DNA of 46,385 nt, taken from contig CAJTWA010000037.1 of assembly GCA_910580195.1 (NCBI GenBank), positions 1-46,385 on the forward strand, written 5' to 3'. The translations under genes and the position numbers were made by a program. The stretch's first letter is position 1, and the number at the start of each line of letters is the position of its first letter. Shown in pieces: positions 26,991 through 34,428 of the stretch. Below the pieces are notes generated by a model. It searched no databases, was not told where the DNA came from, and saw only the letters and a list, made by a program, of their open reading frames with translations. The stretch comes from an uncultured Lachnospiraceae bacterium (GTDB lineage Bacteria; Bacillota; Clostridia; Lachnospirales; Lachnospiraceae).

Positions 26991-27017
26991 TTGATACCAT
27001 GTAAGGAAGGAACCCAA

Positions 27018-28886
27018 ATGAAAATCACACCCTACAAAATAAAAAAAGGCATCCGCTACTTCAAACATTACGGCCCCAAAGCCTTCTTCAACCGCCTGCG
27101 CGACAAAATGGAACCAGACCAAGTCCCCTACGCCCCATGGTTCGAACGCCATAAGCCCACCCCAGAGGAACTGGAACGCCAAAGGAAGCAAGCCAAGAAG
27201 CTCATGTGCCAGCCCTTAATCAGCATCGTAGTCCCCTGCTATAAAACCCCAGAAAAATACCTGCTGGAAATGATGGATTCCGTCCGCGCCCAGACATATG
27301 GCAACTGGCAGCTATGCTTAATGGACGCAACCCCCACCGGGGAAGTAGGAAAGTCCGTCCAAAGCTACTGCAGCAAATATCAGGAAAAACGGATTCTCTA
27401 CCGCCATCTGGAACAGAACCTAGGCATTTCCGGCAACACCAATAAAGGCCTAGAAGCGGCAAAAGGGGAATGGGTAGGCTTTTTAGACCACGATGACCTG
27501 CTTGCCCCAGAAGCCTTATATGAAGTGGCGTCTTTAGCAAACCGGGAACCAGAAACAGAAGTCATTTATACCGACGAGGATCAAGTGGAGTGGGAAAAGC
27601 AGGGCCTAAAGCACAAAAAGCCCCATTTTAAGCCGGATTTCAGCCCAGATTTATTGTGCTCCAACAACTATATCACCCATTTCCTCTGCGTAAAAAGCAG
27701 CATTTTGGAACAGGCAGGCGGGTTCCGGGAGGAATTTGACGGCGCACAGGACTACGACTTCATCCTCCGTTGCACGGAAATCGCCAGAAAAACCGGGCAT
27801 ATCCCAAAAGTGCTCTACCACTGGCGCGTCCACAGCAATTCTACCGCAGACAACCCCTTAAGCAAAACCTATGCTTACGATGCAGGCCAAAGAGCCATTC
27901 AGGAGCATCTGGCACGGACGGGGAAGGAAGGTAAAGCCGTAAAGCTCCCCCATTTTGGCTTCTACCGGGTAAAATACCAAGTACAAGGGAATCCCCTTGT
28001 TTCCATCCTGATCCCAAATAAAGACCAATCCTCCATGCTCCGCCGCTGCCTAGGTTCCATCCAGAAGTCCTCCTACCAGAATTATGAAATCATAATTATT
28101 GAAAATAACAGCGTAGAGCCAGAAACTTTTGCTTATTACCAAGAACTTTTAGGAGAAAACCGTGATACCGCGGCAGACGTTATGGCAAAAAGAAAGCAGT
28201 GCCAAGGGGAATCCCATCTTCCCGGCGGCCAGCGCATCCAAATCGTGGTCTGGGAAGAAGGCTTCAGCTATTCCGCCATCAATAATTTTGGCACATCCTT
28301 CGCCAAAGGCAGCTACTATATCCTGCTCAACAACGACATAGAACTCATAACCCAAGGCTGGATAGAAGAATTCCTCGGCAACTGCCAGCGTCCGGAAGTA
28401 GGCATTGTAGGCGCCCGCCTCTACTACCCCGACAACACCGTCCAGCACGCCGGGATTGTAGTAGGCATAGACGGAATCGCCGCCAACATGTTCCCCGGCC
28501 TAAGGCGCGGCCAAGAAGGCTATTACCATAAAGCAGCCATCCAGCTAAACTACAGCGCCGTCACCGCAGCCTGCATGATGGTATCCAAAGAGCTCTACGA
28601 CGAACTGGGCGGCCTAGAAGAAAAACTCACCGTAGCCTTTAACGACTTAGACTTCTGCCTCCGCGCCATTGCAGCAGGCCGCCTAGTGGTGTACAACCCC
28701 TTCGTAGAAGCCTACCACTACGAATCCAAAACCCGCGGCGCAGAGGACACCCAAGAAAAAGTACGCAGGTTCGGCGAAGAAATCGAGTTCATCCGCACCC
28801 GCTGGATTACCCTCCTGAAAAAAGGCGACCCCTACTACAACCCAAATTTCTCCTTAAAAAAATGTAACTATGCCCTAAAACCATAA
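27018..28886 (+). CDS. Two-domain GT2 glycosyltransferase (RgpF/WbbL-like)
   Basis: 622-residue cytoplasmic protein with two tandem family 2 glycosyltransferase domains. Domain 1 (about 65-300) has SIVVPCYKTPEKYL, GFLDHDDLLAPEA and TDEDQ. Domain 2 (about 320-590) has SILIPNKDQSSML, LLNNDIELI and the later FNDLDFCLRA. Such proteins elongate rhamnose-containing or similar wall polysaccharides. AAGGAAGG at 27003-27010 supports the ATG at 27018. The coding strand is strikingly C-rich (GCC, TAC, TTC codons), unlike genes after 29,800. It stands alone between two structured intergenic elements, so it may be a separately acquired unit. Confidence 0.88.
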   Translation: MKITPYKIKKGIRYFKHYGPKAFFNRLRDKMEPDQVPYAPWFERHKPTPEELERQRKQAKKLMCQPLISIVVPCYKTPEKYLLEMMDSVRAQTYGNWQLCLMDATPTGEVGKSVQSYCSKYQEKRILYRHLEQNLGISGNTNKGLEAAKGEWVGFLDHDDLLAPEALYEVASLANREPETEVIYTDEDQVEWEKQGLKHKKPHFKPDFSPDLLCSNNYITHFLCVKSSILEQAGGFREEFDGAQDYDFILRCTEIARKTGHIPKVLYHWRVHSNSTADNPLSKTYAYDAGQRAIQEHLARTGKEGKAVKLPHFGFYRVKYQVQGNPLVSILIPNKDQSSMLRRCLGSIQKSSYQNYEIIIIENNSVEPETFAYYQELLGENRDTAADVMAKRKQCQGESHLPGGQRIQIVVWEEGFSYSAINNFGTSFAKGSYYILLNNDIELITQGWIEEFLGNCQRPEVGIVGARLYYPDNTVQHAGIVVGIDGIAANMFPGLRRGQEGYYHKAAIQLNYSAVTAACMMVSKELYDELGGLEEKLTVAFNDLDFCLRAIAAGRLVVYNPFVEAYHYESKTRGAEDTQEKVRRFGEEIEFIRTRWITLLKKGDPYYNPNFSLKKCNYALKP

Positions 28887-29305
28887 ACCCTGCCTCTTTG
28901 TATAATAGCCTCCGCCCGCCCCCCGCCATATCCCCCAAGAACCATCCACCTGCCCCTCCCACCCATCGTCCCCGAGAACCATCCCTACCCGCATCTAGCC
29001 ATATCCTCCAAGACCCCCCACCCATCCCGCCTATCTGCATATAAAAATTAAATCCAAATTTTATTAATAATAAAATCACTTTAAATCGGGGAACATAAGA
29101 AAAAATTGAAGCAAACATCCAACAAGTGCAGGAAAAGGCTTTCCCACCAGTTCCATACAGCATGCTAAAGGAATATTAAAAGAGGTTTAACTAGAGGAAA
29201 CAGAACCATCCCGCCAAATTGCCCCATACTCCAGAACCACCAATAGCCAGAACTAATACCCTCTGGGAGAAACAAGGGAAGATATGTTAGAAGAAGCAAT
29301 ACCCC
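28887..29305. other. C-rich, repeat-containing intergenic stretch
   Basis: No plausible gene on either strand. GCCATATCC-CCAAGA occurs at 28925 and 28998 (period 73) with ACCATCC motifs between; the plus strand is strongly C-rich. No terminator with a T-run was seen after the GT2 stop. Confidence 0.5.
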
Positions 29306-29424
29306 CCCAAAAAGCTAGGGCTAATCCTCCACCAAAAGCTAGAAGCAATCCGCCCCAAAAGCTAGGGCTAATCCTCCACCAAAAGCCAGAAGCAATACCC
29401 CCAAAAAGCTAGAGCCAATACCCA
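29306..29424 (+). repeat. 47-bp / 24-bp iterated repeats before element copy 3
   Basis: AAAAGCTAGGGCTAATCCTC recurs with period 47 (from about 29309 and 29357), each unit being two related halves of 23-24 bases (CCAAAAGCTAGAAGCAATCC). The last half-unit, AGCTAGAGCCAATACCCAG, runs directly into the left arm of the element. Confidence 0.75.
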
Positions 29425-29612
29425 GCAGAAGCGGAGCGGGGCCTGCCCCCTGCAAACCATTCAGGGACGCCCTTAATGGAGGTGAAATCCACTGCTTACG
29501 GAAACTTAGGGATGAGGGCTTTCCCGAAATCCCTTAGTTGCAGTTAGCAGTTAGTTCACCGGAATGTTGTCCCGTTTGCAGGGGGCAGGCCCCGCTCCGC
29601 TTCTGCGTCCGC
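29416..29612 (+). repeat. Structured intergenic element, copy 3
   Basis: Left arm 29425-29457 pairs perfectly with 29574-29606 over 33 bp. Inside: GGGAC (29464-29468) with GTCCC (29569-29573); GGTGAA (29481-29486) with TTCACC (29555-29560); AGGGAT (29508-29513) with ATCCCT (29529-29534), tip GGG-CTTT-CCC. Where it differs from copies 1 and 2 within helices, both partners differ. Located between the GT2 gene and the zinc-ribbon gene. Confidence 0.85.
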
Positions 29613-29720
29613 CCGCACACCCCCTATTTTAGAAGCCCCATATCCCCCGCATTTTGGGCAATCCCGTTAACCTCCGCCCGCACACCCCCTATTTTAGAGG
29701 CCCCATATCCCCCACCCACA
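29608..29720 (+). repeat. 65-bp tandem repeats trailing element copy 3
   Basis: TCCGCCCGCACACCCCCTAT occurs at 29608 and 29673 (period 65), again made from the sequence just outside the right arm, as at copy 2. Confidence 0.75.
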
Positions 29721-29756
29721 AATAATCAGGCAAATATTTTGCCCTCCTCCCCCCAC

Positions 29757-29785
29757 TTGCCCTTTTCCAAATTCAATGCTACAAT
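29757..29785 (+). promoter_or_regulatory. Promoter candidate for the zinc-ribbon gene
   Basis: TTGCCC (29757-29762), 17-base spacer, TACAAT (29780-29785), about 40 bases before the start at 29827. Confidence 0.55.
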
Positions 29786-29826
29786 AGAATGAATCAAAAT
29801 TACAAAGTTGGATGTGAGAGAAACAT

Positions 29827-30027
29827 ATGATGAAAGTATTTATCTGCCCAGAATGTGGCAGCATTACAACTGTATCCCGAAGGAAAGAAATCTACTGCCA
29901 CAAATGCGGCGGCACCAAAATGCTCCCCTCCAAGCTGACTTTTTCACAATACAGCGAAATGGACGAGCAGCAGAGGAAAGACTATTCAGAAAGCTGGCTG
30001 TACATACGGAATAAGACGAAAAATTAG
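29827..30027 (+). CDS. Small zinc-ribbon protein
   Basis: 66 residues with two CxxC knuckles (CPEC at 8-11 and CHKC near 24-27) that would bind one zinc ion, then a charged tail (YSEMDEQQRKDYSESWLY) and no membrane segment. Function is not recognised; such ribbons may bind nucleic acid or act in protein contacts. Two adjacent ATG codons (29827, 29830) follow a weak GAGAG site. It has its own promoter-like boxes and lies just ahead of the polysaccharide priming transferase, but a separate promoter seems to start that operon. Confidence 0.65.
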   Translation: MMKVFICPECGSITTVSRRKEIYCHKCGGTKMLPSKLTFSQYSEMDEQQRKDYSESWLYIRNKTKN

Positions 30028-30067
30028 CGTCCTATCATAAATTAATGAAAATTTAAGATATTTCCCA

Positions 30068-30097
30068 TTGTTTTCCCATAGGGAAATCATGTATGAT
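30068..30097 (+). promoter_or_regulatory. Promoter with overlapping inverted repeat
   Basis: TTGTTT (30068-30073), 18-base spacer, TATGAT (30092-30097). TTTCCC at 30061-30066 and again at 30072-30077 faces GGGAAA at 30081-30086, a possible operator across the spacer. Confidence 0.45.
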
Positions 30098-30130
30098 GAT
30101 TCCGTACAACTACTTAGGGGACAGAAGACT

Positions 30131-31546
30131 ATGTATAAGAAAGAGAAAAAGAGCTGGGTAAAGCATCTGGATTTCTTGCTGTTAGATATTATATGCTTGG
30201 AATTAGCCTTTTATGGCTCCTGCCTCATCCGCCTTGGGGACATCAGGAAGCTGCCCATGCTGCTGGATTACTATAACCGGCTGGCCGTAGTGGTGCTGCT
30301 GGTGGACATCTGCATTGTATTCTTTTTTGAGGCATATACTGGAATCCTGCGGAGGAACCGGGTGCAGGAGCTGAAAGTCGTGATTGTGCACTGCAGCCTA
30401 GTGTTTGCATTTATCACGGTTTACCTGTGGGCGACAAAGCAGTCGGAAATTTATTCCCGGCAGGTTATTTTTGTATTTTGGTGCATGGCAGTGGTTGTAG
30501 AATATTTTTCCAGATGCCTATGGAAAATTTATATCCGCCAGCGCATGATACGGGGAAAGAAATTTGCCCAGCTGCTGGTAGTGACAGAAAATCGGTACGC
30601 GGAAGAATGTGTGTCTGATTTCCAGCATGACAGGTACAAGGAATTTGAAGTGACGGGCGTCGTAATCGTGGACGTGGACCGGATTGGCGATGAAGTCTGC
30701 GGCGTCCCGGTGGTGGCTTCGGCAGACAGTTTTTTGGAATATGCCCGCATCAATGTGGTGGATGAAATATTTATCAATGGGAATACAAGGGAGAGCAGCG
30801 AGGCATTGGCAAACGAGCTGCTGGAGCTGGGCCTGACGGTACATTTCAACCTTGTGCGCGAATCCCAGCTGATGCCCAACAAAATGGTGGAACGGTGCGG
30901 GAAATACATGGTGCTGACTACCAGCATGAAAATTGCGACGACAAGGCAGGTGTTTATCAAGCGGTGCATGGATATTTTTGGGAGCTTAGTGGGCCTGCTG
31001 CTGACAGGGATTGCCTTCCTTGTGTTTGCGCCCATTATTAAAATACAGTCCCCGGGGCCGATTTTTTACGAGCAGACCAGAATCGGGAAAAACGGCAGGC
31101 GGTTTAAGTTTTACAAGTTCCGCACCATGGTCGTGGGGGCGGACCGGATGCAGCAGGATTTGATGGAGCAGAACGAAATGGACGGGCTGATGTTTAAGAT
31201 GGAGAACGACCCAAGGATTTTCGGCATTGGGAAGGTGATGCGGAAATTTTCCATTGATGAGCTCCCGCAATTTTGGAACGTGCTGAAGGGGGACATGAGC
31301 CTTGTTGGGACAAGGCCCCCTACAGAGGAAGAATTTGAGCAATATGAGCTCCACCACAAGGCAAGGCTTGGCATAAAGCCGGGCCTGACAGGGATGTGGC
31401 AGGTCAGCGGGAGGAGCGATATTAAAAATTTTGAGGAGATTGTGGCGCTGGATACCCAGTATATTTCCAACTGGTCCTTGGGGATGGACATACGGATTTT
31501 GTTCCGCACGGTCTGGGTAGTGCTGACAGGAAAAGGATCGTCATGA
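30131..31546 (+). CDS. Polyprenyl-phosphate sugar phosphotransferase (priming enzyme, WcaJ/CpsE-like)
   Basis: Starts synthesis of a lipid-linked surface polysaccharide by moving a sugar-1-phosphate to undecaprenyl phosphate. 471 residues: four to five N-terminal transmembrane helices (about 15-130), a nucleotide-binding-like middle domain (about 140-265), a membrane re-entrant helix (near 290-315), and the catalytic bacterial sugar transferase domain with SPGPIFYEQTRIGKNGRRF, FYKFRTMV, DELPQFWNVLKGDMSLVG, TRPP and GLTGMWQVSGRSD. AGGGGA about 10 bases before ATG 30131 sets the start; 30068 lacks a site and overlaps the promoter. Its stop overlaps the next ATG by four bases, so the two are translationally coupled. 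Confidence 0.93.
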   Translation: MYKKEKKSWVKHLDFLLLDIICLELAFYGSCLIRLGDIRKLPMLLDYYNRLAVVVLLVDICIVFFFEAYTGILRRNRVQELKVVIVHCSLVFAFITVYLWATKQSEIYSRQVIFVFWCMAVVVEYFSRCLWKIYIRQRMIRGKKFAQLLVVTENRYAEECVSDFQHDRYKEFEVTGVVIVDVDRIGDEVCGVPVVASADSFLEYARINVVDEIFINGNTRESSEALANELLELGLTVHFNLVRESQLMPNKMVERCGKYMVLTTSMKIATTRQVFIKRCMDIFGSLVGLLLTGIAFLVFAPIIKIQSPGPIFYEQTRIGKNGRRFKFYKFRTMVVGADRMQQDLMEQNEMDGLMFKMENDPRIFGIGKVMRKFSIDELPQFWNVLKGDMSLVGTRPPTEEEFEQYELHHKARLGIKPGLTGMWQVSGRSDIKNFEEIVALDTQYISNWSLGMDIRILFRTVWVVLTGKGSS

Positions 31547-32310
31547 CAGAGATTTCAATTACAATTGTTGCATATAATGATGAGGAAGATGTGAGGGCTG
31601 CGGTACGTTCCATTCTGGGATGTACCGCTGCCGCGCTTTCTAAGAAGCTGTACCTTGTGGACAACAGCACCCAGAAAAATGGGCTGCAGGCATTGGAGGA
31701 GGAATATGGAGAGGTGGAATACCTTGCCCCCGGGAAGAACTTGGGGTTTGGGGGCGGGCACAATTATGTGCTGCCGAAGCTGGATTCTGAATTCCACGCC
31801 ATTGTAAACCCGGACATCCTGCTGACAGAGGACAGTTTTTCGGTGCTGGTGGATTTCATGCGGGAGCGGGGAGGCATTGGGATGGCAGTCCCGCGGCTGG
31901 AAGACGGGCAGGGGAAACTGCAGGCCGTCTACCGGCGGGAATTGACAGTGGCAGACATGGGAATCCGCATGTTCCTGCCTTCCCACTTTAAGAAGCGCCA
32001 GGCGTACCACACCATGCAGGAGATGGATTATGGGAAACCATTCCCCGTGCCCTTTGCCCAAGGCAGCTTTCTTGTTATCCGCACGGAGCTGTTCCGAAAG
32101 CTTGGGGGCTTTGACAGGCGTTATTTCATGTATATGGAGGATGCAGATTTGTGCAGGCAGGTGAACCGTGAGAGCAGCCTGTGGTACTGCCCTTACACCA
32201 CAGTAATCCACAAGTGGGAGCGCGGTTCCCACAAGGACAAGAAACTTAGGAACATGCATATTGCATCCATGGTGCGGTATTTCCAGAAATGGGGGTGGAA
32301 GTTATGGTAG
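31543..32310 (+). CDS. GT2 glycosyltransferase (rhamnosyltransferase-like)
   Basis: 255-residue family 2 glycosyltransferase. Seen: ITIVAYNDEEDVR at the N-terminus, VDNSTQ near 47, GFGGGHNYVL, AIVNPDILLTEDS (metal site), and the C-terminal MEDADLCRQVNRE typical of rhamnosyltransferase-like members. The ATG overlaps the priming-transferase stop (ATGA), so this is probably the second enzyme adding a sugar to the lipid-linked unit. Its last nine codons (EKWGWKLW-like end, FQKWGWKLW) are duplicated at DNA level just before the next gene. No membrane segment. Confidence 0.88.
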   Translation: MTEISITIVAYNDEEDVRAAVRSILGCTAAALSKKLYLVDNSTQKNGLQALEEEYGEVEYLAPGKNLGFGGGHNYVLPKLDSEFHAIVNPDILLTEDSFSVLVDFMRERGGIGMAVPRLEDGQGKLQAVYRRELTVADMGIRMFLPSHFKKRQAYHTMQEMDYGKPFPVPFAQGSFLVIRTELFRKLGGFDRRYFMYMEDADLCRQVNRESSLWYCPYTTVIHKWERGSHKDKKLRNMHIASMVRYFQKWGWKLW

Positions 32311-32381
32311 GGCAGATAACCAAACATCGGGCATTTTATGCCTATGGGGAACTTTTGGAAATGGGGTGGAAGTTATGGTAA
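32285..32381 (+). repeat. Direct repeat across a gene junction
   Basis: GAAATGGGGGTGGAAGTTATGGTA (32286-32309) and GAAATGGGGTGGAAGTTATGGTA (32359-32381) lie about 73 bases apart. The first encodes the end of one glycosyltransferase, the second supplies the GGGGTGG site and ATG of the next. Confidence 0.8.
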
Positions 32382-33154
32382 AGAAACCCAAAATTTCCGT
32401 AGCGATGGTTTCCTACAATGGGGGGCGGTATATCGGGGAGCAGATTGCGTCTATCCTGCCCCAGCTTGGGGAATCTGACGAGCTAGTCATTTCCGACGAC
32501 GGCTCCACAGACCAGACCCTTCCGGTAATCCGGGAATATCAGGGGCGGGACGCCCGGATCCGCCTTGTGGAAGGCCCGCGCAAGGGGATTAAGAAAAATG
32601 TGGAACATGCCTTAAGGCATACAAAAGGGGATTATATTTTCCTTGCAGACCAAGACGATATCTGGGCGCCGGATAAGGTAAAGGAGGTCATGGGGGCTTT
32701 TGCAGGGCAAAAAGCCATGGCAGTTATCCACGATGCCGCCGTATTTGAGGAAAAAGACGGCGTGCGCAATGTTACCATAGATTCTTTTTTCCAGTTCCGC
32801 GGCTCAAGGGCAGGCGTTTTCAAAAATATGCTGAAAAACAGCTACATCGGCTGCTGCATGGCTTTCCGGCGGGAGCTCCTTTCCATAGCCCTCCCCATTC
32901 CCGGCAGGATTGAAATGCATGACCAGTGGATTGGGGTTTTGGGGGATTACATTGCTGGAAAATCTTGTTTTTTGCAAAAAAAGCTGTTATTATACCGCAG
33001 GCATGGGGAGAATAATTCCAGCATGGAACACTATGGAATTGGTAAAATGTTACGAAACCGCCTCGTGTTTTTCAGTTATTTTTTTGTCAGAATTCTACAA
33101 TTTCAACAGAAAAGACGAAGGTTTTTTGGAAATTTCAAGAAAAATAACGGTTGA
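32375..33154 (+). CDS. GT2 glycosyltransferase
   Basis: 259 residues. N-terminal ISVAMVSYNGGRYIGEQI, ISDDGSTDQTL near 38 and FLADQDDIWAPDK near 86 are the standard GT2 nucleotide-sugar motifs; MHDQWIGVLG near 180 and YRRHGENNS near 208 fit the alpha-L-Rha/galactosyl subgroup. The C-terminus is basic (QKRRRFFGNFKKNNG). The start at ATG 32375 uses GGGGTGG about eight bases upstream; the frame is open to 32261 but overlaps the previous gene. It is third in the operon begun at 30131. Acceptor and sugar are unknown. Confidence 0.85.
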   Translation: MVKKPKISVAMVSYNGGRYIGEQIASILPQLGESDELVISDDGSTDQTLPVIREYQGRDARIRLVEGPRKGIKKNVEHALRHTKGDYIFLADQDDIWAPDKVKEVMGAFAGQKAMAVIHDAAVFEEKDGVRNVTIDSFFQFRGSRAGVFKNMLKNSYIGCCMAFRRELLSIALPIPGRIEMHDQWIGVLGDYIAGKSCFLQKKLLLYRRHGENNSSMEHYGIGKMLRNRLVFFSYFFVRILQFQQKRRRFFGNFKKNNG

Positions 33155-33259
33155 TAAATGGCCTGAAATATTATAATATAGACCATATGTATTAATTGTG
33201 CCCAAAAATGCGGGTTGGGTAAAACTAAAACAGTAAGCGAAAACAGATAGGGTGAAGGT

Positions 33260-34381
33260 ATGGCAAAAGAAAGTAAAATACAGGGGCAGAAGCCTGACAG
33301 TAAGAAAAGCAAGGATAGGAAACGGAGAAAACGGAAAGTCATCATAGTCGTGATAGAACTTCTTTTTTTGTTAGGGGTACTGATCTGGGTCTGGGTGAAC
33401 AGTAAAATGGATAAGCTGAATACGGACGTTACCTTCCGGGGGCAGGACGTCAGGGTAGAACTTCCCAAGGAAACCCAAGACGTGCTGGGGGAATATACTA
33501 CCATTGCGCTGTTCGGGCTGGATAACCGGGACGAAGGCTCCTACGAGAGCGGCAATTCCGACGTGATTATGGTAGCGAGGATTGACAAAGGGACAAAGGA
33601 AGTCAGGCTGGTATCCGTCTACCGGGACACATTCCTGAAAATGGCTGACTTGGATAACCCCAATGCCTACAGCAAGGCAAATGCAGCTTACGCAAAGGGA
33701 GGCCCCAAGCAGGCAGTGCGTATGCTGAACACGAACCTTGATTTGGATATCCAAGAGTATGTTTCCTTCGATTTTTCTGCGGTGGCAGAAGCGGTAGACA
33801 TCCTTGGCGGCGTGGAAATTGAAGTGAATGGCGCAGAGGTTGACCACCTGAATAATTATTGTATTGAAACCTCCAAGGTGACTGGGAAGGATTACAGCCC
33901 CCTGCCGGGAGCCGGGACCTATAACTTGAATGGGGTGCAGGCAGTATCTTATGGGAGAATCCGTTACACCGCCGGGGATGATTTTAAACGTACAGAACGC
34001 CAGCGCCTTGTAGTGGAAAAAATGGTGGAAAAAGCTTTGGCCTCCGATATGGGGACGATCAATGAGCTGATTGACGCCGTGTTCCCCAAAATTAAGACCA
34101 GCTTGGACAAAGGGCAGATTGTAAGCCTTGCCACGGATGCATTTAATTATAAGCTGGGGGAAAATGCAGGATTTCCGTTTGACATTGGAAGCGCGGTGGT
34201 GGACATTGCATACCAGAGAAGCAGGCAGGACTGTGTCATTCCGGCAGATTTGGCGTCTAATGTAAAAGAACTCCATGATTTCCTGTTTGGGACGGACAGC
34301 TATCAGGTGACAGACAGCGTGCAGGGCATCAGCGACGAGATTGAATACCGGACAGGCGTGCATGCAAAGAGCAAAGAATGA
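33260..34381 (+). CDS. LytR-CpsA-Psr (LCP) family ligase 2
   Basis: 373-residue paralogue of the protein at 16119 with the same plan: lysine/arginine-rich cytoplasmic N-terminus (1-25), one helix (about 27-47), LCP domain (YTTIALFGLDNRDEG, NSDVIMVARID, SVYRDTFLKM, KANAAYAKGGPKQAV, AVSYGRIRY followed by RTERQR). It attaches a lipid-linked polymer to peptidoglycan. It directly follows three polysaccharide genes, so their product is its likely substrate. AGGGTGAAGGT precedes the ATG; TTGATA/TATAAT boxes (33151-33177) have a short 15-base spacer. The gap to glmS is 47 bases, suggesting co-transcription. Confidence 0.92.
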   Translation: MAKESKIQGQKPDSKKSKDRKRRKRKVIIVVIELLFLLGVLIWVWVNSKMDKLNTDVTFRGQDVRVELPKETQDVLGEYTTIALFGLDNRDEGSYESGNSDVIMVARIDKGTKEVRLVSVYRDTFLKMADLDNPNAYSKANAAYAKGGPKQAVRMLNTNLDLDIQEYVSFDFSAVAEAVDILGGVEIEVNGAEVDHLNNYCIETSKVTGKDYSPLPGAGTYNLNGVQAVSYGRIRYTAGDDFKRTERQRLVVEKMVEKALASDMGTINELIDAVFPKIKTSLDKGQIVSLATDAFNYKLGENAGFPFDIGSAVVDIAYQRSRQDCVIPADLASNVKELHDFLFGTDSYQVTDSVQGISDEIEYRTGVHAKSKE

Positions 34382-34428
34382 CAAGCAGTGTATAAAGAGC
34401 GAAGAATGGCAGACAGGAGGCTGGGCAT

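Noticed and set aside
26400..27000. CRISPR array from the 97-bp and 68-bp repeats
   Set aside because: Units are longer than CRISPR repeats, directly contiguous without unique spacers, and derive from the neighbouring structured element.
29000..29060. G-quadruplex on the minus strand
   Set aside because: Runs of G exist but four separated runs with suitable loops are not clearly present; not strong enough to report.
28807..29163. 118-residue minus-strand frame in the C-rich intergenic region
   Set aside because: Glycine/arginine/tryptophan-biased translation caused by C-rich DNA, no ribosome binding site and partly overlapping the GT2 gene end.
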